This document shows positions 39,642-48,092 of a stretch of 64,000 bases of DNA, piece by piece. A program made the translations under genes and the position numbers. Where the stretch lies: NCBI RefSeq assembly GCF_018336155.1, contig NZ_JAGYHF010000001.1, positions 372,001 through 436,000 of the forward strand. Reading direction: 5' to 3'. Within the stretch, counting starts at the first letter, position 1, and each line of letters opens with the position of its first letter. Under the pieces are notes generated by a model. The model had not been told where the DNA came from. It searched no databases and saw only the letters and a program-made list of their open reading frames with translations. Origin of the DNA: Pseudomonas rustica. Lineage in GTDB: Bacteria; Pseudomonadota; Gammaproteobacteria; Pseudomonadales; Pseudomonadaceae.

Positions 39642-39707
39642 TTCGCGAGCAAGCTCGCTCCCACATTTTGCAATGCGTGCCCCTGTGGGAGCGGGCTTGC
39701 TCGCGAA
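39642..39707. repeat. REP-like inverted repeat, family C
   Basis: Arms ttcgcgagcaagctcgctcc at 39642 and gagcgggcttgctcgcgaa ending 39707. The arms differ by one base pair (gctc/gccc). Confidence 0.88.
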
Positions 39708-39732
39708 GGGGCCATCCCAGCCACCACAAACC

Positions 39733-41343
39733 TCAACGTCGTTCCTGGTTCCTCGGCCAACTCAAACTAAAACACGCCCCGCCCAAACTCTTGCTCTTGC
39801 CAATCAACGCCCGGCCGTCGTGCCAGTGAATAATCCGCCGCACAATCGACAACCCCAACCCGTGCCCGCCCGACGCGCGCGTGCGGCTGTCATCCAGGCG
39901 CAGAAACGGCGTGAAGATTTTCTCCCAGGCAACTTCCGGCACACCCGGCCCGTCATCCTCAACGTCGACCCGGCAACGCAACTGCCCGACCTGATAACTC
40001 ACCGTCACGTTCGAACGGGCATGACGCATGGCGTTGCTCACCAGATTCTGCAACGCGCGGTGCAGATAACGCGGCTCAGCCTCGACCCAAGCATCGTCAT
40101 TGTCCGCAGCCGACAGACACAGACCGCGCTGCACCGTGACCTCGGCGCGCAACGGCGCCAACTCTTCGATCACCTGATTGACCAGCGCATCCAGATCAAT
40201 CCGCTGGAAGGTCAGCGCCGGTGAGCCCTGCTCCAGTCGCGCGTAGGTGAGCATTTCATCGACCAGCTTATCGAGATCCTCGATGTCGTGATCCATGCCC
40301 TCGCGGTATTTTTCCAGCGCTTGCGGGGTGGTCGCCGAGCCGATCATTTCCAGACCGAAACGCAGACGCGCCACCGGCGTGCGCAACTCATGGGACACCG
40401 CGCGCACCAGTTCACGCTGAATCGCCAGCAGTTGTTGCAAGTGCTCGGCCATGCCATTGAACGCCGCCGCCAGCCGCCCCACCGAGTCGGCACCGCGCGC
40501 CGGCACACGGGTTTCCAGACTGCCCTTGGCGATGCGCGTGGCCGCTGCTTCGAGACCGCGTAAACGCCGTTCGAGTTGGCGCACCAGCAAGTAAACGATC
40601 AAGCCGATCAGGCTCAGCCCGAGCGCGGCGATCAGCACCAGCCACTCCGGCGGATAGGGATTCATCTGGTACAGCGGGCCGATCTCCAGCACCCACGGCG
40701 TGCCGACCATACCGGCGAACACACGGATCGAATCGCCGCCCTTACCCAGCGCCATCACCGTGTCGCCTTCGGCCACGCGGCGGCTCTGGTCTTCGTCCAT
40801 GTCGGCGTCATCCACCGTGACCAAACGCAAATCGAATCCGAAGCCCTTCTCTTCCTTTATCTGCGCCAGCCGTTTCGGTTGGTCGGCGACCTGCACGCGC
40901 ACCAGCTCATCGGCGAGCAGGTAAATAGTCGCGCGCGCCAGTTGCTCGCTGATCTGCTGCACCTCGCCTACGAGCACAAGCTGCTCTTTGTCGCTGACCA
41001 GTCGATAGACCTTCGCCGCGTGCGGGCCGGTCTGTTCGACCAAAGCCTGGCCGCGCTGCACGCGGGTGCGTTGGGTCAGGTCGAGATCAGTGTCGGTAAA
41101 CTTTTTCAGCGCCAGCGGAATACCCAGCAACCGCTCCCACACCAACAGTGCGCGATGGCGTTCGGTTTCGTTCATCGGTTGCAGGTTGCTGGCCATCAGC
41201 GAGAACGTGCCGTGGGCCAGACGCTCGCGGTACTGCTCGCTGCGCACTTGGTTGAGCAGGTTAAGCGCCAGCACGCCGAGCACTGCCACCAGAATGATCG
41301 CTGCGCACATGCCGCCATAAATGCGCAGGAAGATCGAGTTCAC
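39733..41343 (-). CDS. Sensor histidine kinase (RstB/PA1158-like)
   Basis: A 536-aa inner-membrane kinase: helix about 8-28, long periplasmic domain about 30-230, second helix about 232-252, HAMP, HisKA with AVSHELRTPVARLRF near 313 and HATPase with GGHGLGLSIVRR near 498. The plan and its place beside nrdA match PA1158 of PAO1 and resemble RstB; the signal is unknown. Start overlaps the regulator stop (ATGA). Confidence 0.88.
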   Translation of the reverse strand: MNSIFLRIYGGMCAAIILVAVLGVLALNLLNQVRSEQYRERLAHGTFSLMASNLQPMNETERHRALLVWERLLGIPLALKKFTDTDLDLTQRTRVQRGQALVEQTGPHAAKVYRLVSDKEQLVLVGEVQQISEQLARATIYLLADELVRVQVADQPKRLAQIKEEKGFGFDLRLVTVDDADMDEDQSRRVAEGDTVMALGKGGDSIRVFAGMVGTPWVLEIGPLYQMNPYPPEWLVLIAALGLSLIGLIVYLLVRQLERRLRGLEAAATRIAKGSLETRVPARGADSVGRLAAAFNGMAEHLQQLLAIQRELVRAVSHELRTPVARLRFGLEMIGSATTPQALEKYREGMDHDIEDLDKLVDEMLTYARLEQGSPALTFQRIDLDALVNQVIEELAPLRAEVTVQRGLCLSAADNDDAWVEAEPRYLHRALQNLVSNAMRHARSNVTVSYQVGQLRCRVDVEDDGPGVPEVAWEKIFTPFLRLDDSRTRASGGHGLGLSIVRRIIHWHDGRALIGKSKSLGGACFSLSWPRNQERR

Positions 41344-42062
41344 AGCGGCAGGTCTACGCAGGCTTCAGGGACGAACAGGTAGCCTTTGCTGCGCACGGTT
41401 TTGATCAGGCGTGGATGGTCGGGGTCGTCGCCGATTTTCGGGCGAATGCGCGAGATGCGCACATCGATCGAGCGATCCTGGCCGTCGTAACCGATGCCGC
41501 GCAGGGCTGTGAAGATTTCTTCCCGCGAGAGAATGCGCCCGGCGTTGGAGACCAGCAGCCAGAGCAGATCGAATTCGGCGCTGGTCAGTTCGATGCCGTT
41601 ATCGCTGAGCCAGGCTTCGCGCAATGCGTTGTCGACCACCAGCGGGCCGAATTGCAGGCGACGGCTTTTTTCGCTGGTCGGCTCGGGTGAGTCACTGCGT
41701 CGCAGCAACGCCTGAATCCGCGCCAATAACAAACGCGGGCGCACCGGTTTGCACACGTAATCGTCGGCGCCAAGGTCGAGGCCCTGGATCTGGTCAGCAT
41801 CATCGGTGCGCGCGGTGAGCATCAGGATCGGCCCGTCGTAACGGTCGCGGACTTTGCGGCAGATGCTCAGGCCATCTTCGCCGGGCAGCATCAGGTCGAG
41901 GATCACCAGATCCGGTTGCTCATTGATGATCCGCGCTGCGGCGAGCGCACCGTTGCCTTCAATTTCCACGCGCAGTCCATTGGCTTGCAGGTAGTCGCGC
42001 GTGAGTTCGGCCAGTCGCTGGTCATCCTCGACGATCAATACCTGCCAGGCTTGTTGCTCCAC
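41340..42062 (-). CDS. OmpR-family response regulator (RstA/PA1157-like)
   Basis: A 240-aa regulator: receiver with VEDD near 11-14, Asp56 (LVILDLMLPGEDG), Lys in YVCKPVRP, and a winged-helix domain ending IKTVRSKGYLFVPEA. The GTG at 42062 with AGAGGT upstream is the best start; the frame runs open much farther up through a REP element, which is not part of the protein. Operon with the kinase gene that follows. Confidence 0.9.
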   Translation of the reverse strand: MEQQAWQVLIVEDDQRLAELTRDYLQANGLRVEIEGNGALAAARIINEQPDLVILDLMLPGEDGLSICRKVRDRYDGPILMLTARTDDADQIQGLDLGADDYVCKPVRPRLLLARIQALLRRSDSPEPTSEKSRRLQFGPLVVDNALREAWLSDNGIELTSAEFDLLWLLVSNAGRILSREEIFTALRGIGYDGQDRSIDVRISRIRPKIGDDPDHPRLIKTVRSKGYLFVPEACVDLPL

Positions 42063-42123
42063 CGGTGACCTCTGCTTTCTATTGTTATTAATAAGAAGGA
42101 ACGTCTGACTCAACACAATTCCC

Positions 42124-42213
42124 TGTGGGAGCGGGCTTGCTCGCGAAGGCGTCGTGTCAGCCAACCTCTTAGTCATCTGACACACCGCATTCGCGAGCAA
42201 GCCCGCTCCCACA
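42124..42213. repeat. REP-like inverted repeat, family C
   Basis: Arms tgtgggagcgggcttgctcg at 42124 and cgagcaagcccgctcccaca ending 42213, with an inner tgtcag/ctgaca pair. The inner part matches the copy at 1-81. Confidence 0.92.
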
Positions 42214-42473
42214 GTTTTCAATGCTCCCGTGTTTTTGTCATGTTTCTGGAGGATAAAATCGCGTTCACATGGCCCGATTGTATAAACGGCGTACAGCCAG
42301 AACACAAGTCGGTAAATGCGTTCGGACAAGGCGATTTTTTGTGGTAGGGTTCGCGCCCTTAAAAATCCGCTGAAGCGTTTTTCCCGGTGAGAAAACGGTG
42401 ACAAACGGTCTAGCTCAGCAGGTTCGCGGCCTACACGAGAATTCCACCTTTCTTACACAATTTACGCACAGGT

Positions 42474-42482
42474 TTATCCACA
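42474..42482 (+). promoter_or_regulatory. DnaA box upstream of nrdA
   Basis: A perfect TTATCCACA, 10 bases before the predicted -35 of nrdA. DnaA regulates nrdAB in E. coli; the same is inferred here. Confidence 0.7.
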
Positions 42483-42491
42483 GGTAGTACG

Positions 42492-42520
42492 TTGCAACAC
42501 CCCTCGAAACGCATTATCTT
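42492..42520 (+). promoter_or_regulatory. Sigma-70 promoter of nrdA
   Basis: TTGCAA (42492-42497), 17 bases, TATCTT (42515-42520). Transcription would start near 42527, leaving a leader of about 390 bases before nrdA. Confidence 0.6.
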
Positions 42521-42554
42521 GTAGCACGGCGCTAAAAAAACCCTACATATAGGG
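42509..42554. promoter_or_regulatory. Candidate pair of NrdR boxes
   Basis: Box 2 at 42539-42554 (accctacatatagggt) matches 13 of 16 bases of the NrdR consensus; box 1 at 42509-42524 (acgcattatcttgtag) matches about 11 and covers the -10. Starts are 30 bp apart, near three helical turns, as is usual for NrdR pairs. Confidence 0.5.
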
Positions 42555-42559
42555 TTTTT
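42536..42559 (+). terminator. Hairpin with T-run at the start of the nrdA leader
   Basis: Stem aaaaaccc ta / ta gggttttt with loop cata, 10 bp. It overlaps NrdR box 2, so it may be only the operator's symmetry, or an early attenuator. Confidence 0.4.
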
Positions 42560-42667
42560 GACTGAAAAGCCCAACCACATTTCAGACCTGAAACTCAAGC
42601 GATTTATTGCCGGTTTCCGGTTGAACCAAGCAAGTTTTCTGAAGACCAAACCGCACTTGCGGATGGC

Positions 42668-42884
42668 ACCGTTTTTCAGGTCGGAAACGACCGAAACGGT
42701 ACGGGTGTTGCAGTCATTACTGTCACCCGGGATGGAACCCGGCTCGAGCCTTGGCTCGCAGCCAAAAACTTCGGCAGGGACGCGGCGTCATTAGCCTTTT
42801 TCCTACTGGTCCGAAGTTGTTATGCCCGACGCCCGTCGGTTGTAGTGCTTCTGGCCAGAACGGTGGGCACCATGATGGTGCCCA
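42668..42884 (+). ncRNA. Structured 5' leader of nrdA (candidate)
   Basis: Four hairpins are seen: 42668-42700 (accgttt/aaacggt outer stem and ggtcg-GAAA-cgacc inner stem), 42727-42742 (ccggg/cccgg), 42745-42758 (cgagcc/ggctcg) and 42864-42884 (tgggcaccat/atggtgccca). The last ends 31 bases before the nrdA ATG. No known riboswitch motif was recognised. Confidence 0.4.
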
Positions 42885-42915
42885 AACAAACTAGAGAATG
42901 TGGAGATCACCCCCC

Positions 42916-45810
42916 ATGCAAACCGACACAACTCGCGAGAACCCGCAGGGCACCTTGCCGCAGGCCGCTGATTCGAATTCGGATCTGGCAGCCACCGCGC
43001 CTGGTCAACTGCGCGTGATCAAGCGTAATGGCACTGTCGTTCCTTACACCGATGACAAGATCACCGTCGCTATCACCAAAGCGTTCCTCGCAGTTGAGGG
43101 CGGCACCGCTGCCGCCTCGTCGCGAATCCACGACACTGTTGCCCGCCTGACCGAACAAGTCACCGCGACCTTCAAGCGTCGCATGCCTTCGGGCGGCACC
43201 ATCCACATCGAAGAAATCCAGGACCAGGTTGAACTGGCCCTGATGCGTGCCGGCGAGCAGAAAGTGGCGCGCGACTACGTGATCTACCGTGACGGTCGTT
43301 CGAAAGAACGCGCTGCCCACGCCCCGACCGAAGAAGCGGTCAACGCTCACCCGTCGATCCGCATCACCCGCGCTGACGGCAGCCTGGCGCCGCTGGACAT
43401 GGGCCGCCTGAACACCATCGTCACCGAAGCGTGCGAAGGTCTGGAAGAAGTCGACGGCGACCTGATCCAGCGTGAAACCCTGAAAAACCTGTACGACGGC
43501 GTGGCCCTGACCGACGTCAACACCGCCCTGGTGATGACCGCCCGTACTCTGGTTGAGCGCGAGCCGAACTACTCGTTCGTCACCGCCCGCCTGCTGATGG
43601 ACACCCTGCGTGCCGAAGGCCTGGGCTTCCTCGGTGTGGCCGAAAGCGCTACTCACCACGAGATGGTTGACCTGTACGCCAAGGCGCTGCCGGCTTACAT
43701 CGCCAAAGGTATCGAGTTCGAACTGCTGAACCCTGTGCTGGCCACCTTCGACCTGGAAAAACTGGGCAAGGCGATCAACCACGAGCGCGATCAGCAATTC
43801 ACCTACCTGGGCCTGCAAACCCTGTACGACCGTTACTTCATCCACAAGGACGGTATCCGCTTCGAACTGCCGCAGATCTTCTTCATGCGCGTGGCCATGG
43901 GCCTGGCGATCGAAGAGAAGCAGAAAGAAGACCGTGCGATCGAGTTCTACAACCTGCTGTCGTCCTTCGACTACATGTCGTCGACGCCGACCCTGTTCAA
44001 CGCCGGTACCCTGCGTCCACAGCTGTCGAGCTGCTACCTGACCACCGTGCCGGATGACCTGTCGGGTATCTACCACGCGATCCACGACAACGCCATGTTG
44101 TCGAAATTCGCTGGCGGCCTGGGCAACGACTGGACGCCGGTGCGTGCACTGGGTTCGTACATCAAGGGCACCAACGGCAAGTCGCAAGGCGTGGTTCCGT
44201 TCCTGAAAGTCGTGAACGACACCGCCGTCGCCGTTAACCAGGGTGGCAAGCGCAAAGGCGCTGTCTGCGCTTACCTGGAAACCTGGCACATGGACATCGA
44301 GGAGTTCATCGAACTCCGCAAGAACACCGGTGATGATCGTCGTCGCACCCACGACATGAACACTGCCAACTGGATCCCTGACCTGTTCATGAAGCGCGTC
44401 TTCGACGATGGCAAGTGGACCCTGTTCTCGCCATCCGAAGTACCGGACCTGCACGACCTGACCGGTAAAGCCTTCGAAGAGCGTTACGAGTACTACGAAG
44501 CCCTGACCGAATACCCAGGCAAGGTTCGTCTGTTCAAGACCATCCAGGCCAAAGACCTGTGGCGCAAAATGCTGTCCATGCTGTTTGAAACCGGCCACCC
44601 ATGGCTGACCTTCAAAGACCCGTGCAACCTGCGCAGCCCGCAGCAGCACGTCGGCGTGGTTCACAGCTCGAACCTGTGCACCGAAATCACCTTGAACACC
44701 AACAAGGACGAAATCGCCGTTTGCAACCTGGGCTCGATCAACCTGCCGAACCACATCGTCAACGGCAAGCTGGACACCGCCAAGCTGGAACGCACCGTGA
44801 ACACCGCCGTGCGCATGCTCGATAACGTTATCGACATCAACTACTACTCGGTGCCACAAGCGAAGAACTCCAACTTCAAGCACCGTCCGGTCGGTCTGGG
44901 CATCATGGGCTTCCAGGACGCGCTGTACCTGCAGCACATCCCTTACGGTTCCGACGCTGCCGTCGAGTTCGCCGACAAGTCGATGGAAGCGGTCAGCTAC
45001 TACGCAATCCAGGCTTCTTGCGACCTGGCCGACGAGCGCGGTGCGTACGAGACGTTCCAGGGTTCGCTGTGGTCCAAAGGCATCCTGCCACTGGATTCGC
45101 AACAGATCCTGATCGAGCAACGTGGCCAGAAGTACATCGACGTTGACCTGAACGAATCCCTGGACTGGGCACCGGTTCGCGCCCGTGTACAGAAAGGCAT
45201 TCGTAACTCCAACATCATGGCCATCGCACCGACCGCGACCATCGCCAACATCACTGGCGTATCGCAGTCGATCGAACCGACTTATCAGAACCTGTATGTG
45301 AAATCGAACCTGTCGGGCGAATTCACCGTGATCAACCCGTACCTGGTTCGCGACCTCAAGGCTCGCGGTCTGTGGGACTCGGTCATGATCAACGACCTGA
45401 AGTACTACGACGGTTCGGTTCAGCAAATCGAGCGCATCCCGCAAGAACTCAAAGAGCTCTACGCGACTGCCTTCGAAGTGGACACCAAGTGGATCGTTGA
45501 CGCGGCCAGCCGTCGTCAGAAGTGGATCGACCAGGCCCAATCGCTGAACCTGTACATCGCTGGCGCATCGGGCAAGAAACTCGACGTGACCTACCGCATG
45601 GCTTGGTACCGTGGCCTGAAAACCACCTACTACCTCCGTGCCCTGGCCGCAACCAGCACCGAGAAGTCGACCATCAGCACCAGCAAGCTGAACGCTGTAT
45701 CCAGCGGCGGCAACCACGGTGATGATTCGGTTCTGGCTGCTCCAGCCGGCCCAGCGCCAGTGCCAAAAGCCTGCGCGATCGACGAGCCGGATTGCGAAGC
45801 TTGCCAATAA
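42916..45810 (+). CDS. nrdA: Ribonucleoside-diphosphate reductase, class Ia alpha subunit
   Basis: A 964-aa cytosolic enzyme reducing NDPs to dNDPs. The N-terminus has two ATP-cone domains (about 20-115, LRVIKRNGTVVPYTDDKI; and about 130-225, IRITRADGSLAPLD), as known for Pseudomonas NrdA. Active-site segments: LSSCYLTTV, SSNLCTEITLNT with Cys and Glu, and NGKSQGVVPFLK; the redox pair is in the C-terminal EPDCEACQ region. GGAG lies 10 bases before the ATG at 42916. The partner subunit gene nrdB does not follow; a terminator does. Confidence 0.97.
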   Translation: MQTDTTRENPQGTLPQAADSNSDLAATAPGQLRVIKRNGTVVPYTDDKITVAITKAFLAVEGGTAAASSRIHDTVARLTEQVTATFKRRMPSGGTIHIEEIQDQVELALMRAGEQKVARDYVIYRDGRSKERAAHAPTEEAVNAHPSIRITRADGSLAPLDMGRLNTIVTEACEGLEEVDGDLIQRETLKNLYDGVALTDVNTALVMTARTLVEREPNYSFVTARLLMDTLRAEGLGFLGVAESATHHEMVDLYAKALPAYIAKGIEFELLNPVLATFDLEKLGKAINHERDQQFTYLGLQTLYDRYFIHKDGIRFELPQIFFMRVAMGLAIEEKQKEDRAIEFYNLLSSFDYMSSTPTLFNAGTLRPQLSSCYLTTVPDDLSGIYHAIHDNAMLSKFAGGLGNDWTPVRALGSYIKGTNGKSQGVVPFLKVVNDTAVAVNQGGKRKGAVCAYLETWHMDIEEFIELRKNTGDDRRRTHDMNTANWIPDLFMKRVFDDGKWTLFSPSEVPDLHDLTGKAFEERYEYYEALTEYPGKVRLFKTIQAKDLWRKMLSMLFETGHPWLTFKDPCNLRSPQQHVGVVHSSNLCTEITLNTNKDEIAVCNLGSINLPNHIVNGKLDTAKLERTVNTAVRMLDNVIDINYYSVPQAKNSNFKHRPVGLGIMGFQDALYLQHIPYGSDAAVEFADKSMEAVSYYAIQASCDLADERGAYETFQGSLWSKGILPLDSQQILIEQRGQKYIDVDLNESLDWAPVRARVQKGIRNSNIMAIAPTATIANITGVSQSIEPTYQNLYVKSNLSGEFTVINPYLVRDLKARGLWDSVMINDLKYYDGSVQQIERIPQELKELYATAFEVDTKWIVDAASRRQKWIDQAQSLNLYIAGASGKKLDVTYRMAWYRGLKTTYYLRALAATSTEKSTISTSKLNAVSSGGNHGDDSVLAAPAGPAPVPKACAIDEPDCEACQ

Positions 45811-45846
45811 GCTGAGCGAAATCAGGTGTTGAAAAACACCTGATTG

Positions 45847-45890
45847 AAAAAGCCCCTGACAGACCTCTGGTTTGTTGGGGGCTTTTTTTT
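45847..45890 (+). terminator. Terminator of nrdA
   Basis: Stem aaaaagcccc / ggggcttttt with a 20-base internal part, followed by eight T residues, 37 bases after the nrdA stop. Confidence 0.9.
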
Positions 45891-45960
45891 GGCTGGTTGA
45901 AATGGATTGAATATGAACAGCTATCGCCAGCAGGCTCACTCCCCCAATCAAATCAAAAGC

Positions 45961-46350
45961 AAACCCTCACCCTAGCCCTCTCCCAGAGGGAGAGGGAACT
46001 GACCGGGGTGTTTGGGCAAGATGCACCGACATGAAATACCGAGTTGAATTTGAGCTTCAAATCCAAATCAAGAGCCCCTCACCCTAGCCCTCTCCCAGAG
46101 GGAGAGGGAACTGACCGGGGTGTTTGGGCAAGATGCACCGACATGAAATACCGAGTTGAATTTGAGCTTCAAATCCAAATCAAGAGCCCATCACCCTAGC
46201 CCTCTCCCGGTGGGAGAGGGAACTGACCGCGTGGATTGGGAGAGGTACGCCGACATGAAATACCGAGCCGAACACAAATCCTGAGAAGCCCAAAAATCGG
46301 CTCCCTCTCCCTCTCCCTCTCCCTCGGGAGAGGGCTGGGGTGAGGGGCGA
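45961..46350. repeat. Tandem 112-bp repeat array, family E
   Basis: The unit starting caccctagccctctccc repeats at 45968, 46080 and 46192, that is every 112 bp, with the first two copies nearly identical. An inverted end (ggagagggctggggtgaggg, about 46325-46345) closes the array after a run of ctccct repeats. No gene is supported here. Confidence 0.92.
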
Positions 46351-46425
46351 ATCCAACGAAAATCAAAAGCCGACCACGCTGTGCTGTTCACCACTCAACA
46401 CGATGAGCGCAAGCTCGGGTGCAGC

Positions 46426-46645
46426 TTTTGATCTTAGAGCCCGTCGGGAGGCTGAGTGGAGGGATTCATACGGGGAAAGCATCGAGAGGAGGTGCAGCGA
46501 AGCAAACCGTAGGCGATGCCCCCGGATGAACCCGGAGCGAAGGAACCCGAGCCTTAGCGAGGGCCGGACGTCAGGGCACAGACCTTTTGGTTACTTTTGG
46601 GGCGTTTGCCAAAAGTGACTCGCCGTAAGGGCGAAACCATAATCA
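46426..46645. repeat. Long intergenic repeat-like element (ttttggttacttttggggcg type)
   Basis: A GC-rich stretch with short mirror pieces, ending ttttggttacttttggggcg, tttgccaaaagtgactcgcc and gtaagggcgaaac. I know this end sequence as a recurring intergenic element of fluorescent Pseudomonas genomes. The short open frame across it (46340-46618) is not regarded as a gene. Confidence 0.6.
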
Positions 46646-46674
46646 GCGACACCCGCAGCAACGGATATATACCC

Positions 46675-46706
46675 AAAAAAAAGCCCCTCAAAAAGAGGGG
46701 CTCTTC
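46675..46706 (-). terminator. Terminator of the flgBCDE operon
   Basis: Stem agcccctc / gaggggct with loop aaaaa; on the minus strand nine or so T residues follow. It ends 21 bases after the flgE stop. Confidence 0.92.
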
Positions 46707-46726
46707 TCAAACAGCAAAACCAAAAA

Positions 46727-48061
46727 TCAGGTCATCTGAATAATGGTCTGCATAATCGTGCTCTGCGTAGAAATCGTCTTCGCATTCGCCTGATAGTTAC
46801 TCTGACCCTTGATCAAATCAACCAACTCATTCGTCAGGTTAACGTTCGACTCCTCCAGCGAGTTCGACGCGATCGAACCCAAAGTCCCGGTCTCCGGCGC
46901 ATCGTACCCCGGAATACCCGAAGCAAACGTCTCCTTCCAGCTAGTACCACCAACCGCCTGCAAACCCTGCTCGTTGGTGAAACTGGCCAACGCCACCTGC
47001 CCAATCGCCTTGCTCTGATTGTTACTGAAGTTGGCGAACAACGTACCGGTGCCATCAATCGTCAGGTTAGTGATCTGCCCGGTGGCATAACCATCCTGAG
47101 TCGGAATCGAACGCGCAGTATCCGCGTTGTACTGAGTAGTCTTGGCCATCGAAATGGTCACACCCGCCGGGTTCGCTGCCGCACCGTTAGGCGTAAACAC
47201 ACCATTGGTCACAGTGCCTGGCTTCCAGTTACTCAGCGTCAAGTCGCTGCTGATAATCGGATTTGCAGGATCCGCCGGATTCGGTGTGCTCACCTGAGTC
47301 AACTTGCCCGAGCTGTCGAACGACAACGTCGAAGCCGTCGGCGCCGTCAGGGTTGGATCACTGCCGGTCGCGTCCGGGTTACGGCCGTCAACCAGGGTGT
47401 AAACCTTCCAGGTGTTATCGCTGGTCTTCACCACATACTGATCCATGACGTGGGAGTTACCCTGAGTGTCATAAATCGGTGTGCTGAACGACTTGGTGTA
47501 CGTCTCGGCTTTCGACGGATCGAACTTGACCGCATTGGCGCCGGTATCAACGATCACCGGTGCCGACGAGTTCAGGTTGATGGTCGAGGTCACCGACGAA
47601 GTCGATTTCGGTGCCAGGTTCGACGTGTCGATTTTCAGGTCAGTCAACACACCGTTGAGAATCTTGCCGTTGGCATCCACACCGTAACCCTGCAGACGCG
47701 AGGTGTAATCGGTGTTGGTGATGTAACCGGCGTTGTCGACCTTGAACGTACCGGCACGGGTATACGACACCGAACCGTTGTTGCTCATGGTGAAGAAGCC
47801 CGAACCGTTGATGCCCATGTCGAGCACGTTACCGGTGTTGCTGATGTCACCCTGGGTGAACTGCTGCGAAACGTTGGCCAGGCGCACGCCGTTACCAATG
47901 ACTTTGCTGCCGCTGCCCAGACGAGTCGCCGAGTAGACGTCTTCGAATTCTGCGCGCGAGGATTTGAAACCGGCGGTGGCAACGTTGGCGATGTTGTTGC
48001 CGGTCACGTCCAGTTGTTTGTTGGCTGCATAGAGACCGCTAAGGCCGATATTGAAAGACAT
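46727..48061 (-). CDS. flgE: Flagellar hook protein FlgE
   Basis: A 444-aa exported protein, subunit of the hook. The N-terminal rod/hook signature GLYAANKQLDVTGNNIANVATAGFK, the middle D2-like part rich in Ser/Thr, and the C-terminal coil (SLEESNVNLTNELVDLIKGQSNYQANAKTI) are all present. No signal peptide, as expected for type III export. Last gene of flgBCDE; flgF does not follow. Confidence 0.96.
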   Translation of the reverse strand: MSFNIGLSGLYAANKQLDVTGNNIANVATAGFKSSRAEFEDVYSATRLGSGSKVIGNGVRLANVSQQFTQGDISNTGNVLDMGINGSGFFTMSNNGSVSYTRAGTFKVDNAGYITNTDYTSRLQGYGVDANGKILNGVLTDLKIDTSNLAPKSTSSVTSTINLNSSAPVIVDTGANAVKFDPSKAETYTKSFSTPIYDTQGNSHVMDQYVVKTSDNTWKVYTLVDGRNPDATGSDPTLTAPTASTLSFDSSGKLTQVSTPNPADPANPIISSDLTLSNWKPGTVTNGVFTPNGAAANPAGVTISMAKTTQYNADTARSIPTQDGYATGQITNLTIDGTGTLFANFSNNQSKAIGQVALASFTNEQGLQAVGGTSWKETFASGIPGYDAPETGTLGSIASNSLEESNVNLTNELVDLIKGQSNYQANAKTISTQSTIMQTIIQMT

Positions 48062-48092
48062 ATTCCACTCCTTTGTGCCGGGTTAATCGGCT

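Noticed and set aside
42063..42404. A longer N-terminus for the RstA-like regulator
   Set aside because: The extra 114 codons run through a REP element and have no similarity to receivers; the GTG at 42062 has its own ribosome site.
42431..42649. A 72-codon minus-strand open frame upstream of nrdA
   Set aside because: It covers the nrdA promoter and regulatory boxes; no support as a gene.
42907..45951. A 1014-codon open frame on the strand opposite nrdA
   Set aside because: It mirrors nrdA almost exactly and its translation is Val/Gln/His-rich without any domain. High-GC third positions of nrdA keep the antisense frame open.
46340..46618. A 92-codon open frame between nrdA and flgE
   Set aside because: It runs through a repeat array and a recurring non-coding element; no ribosome site.
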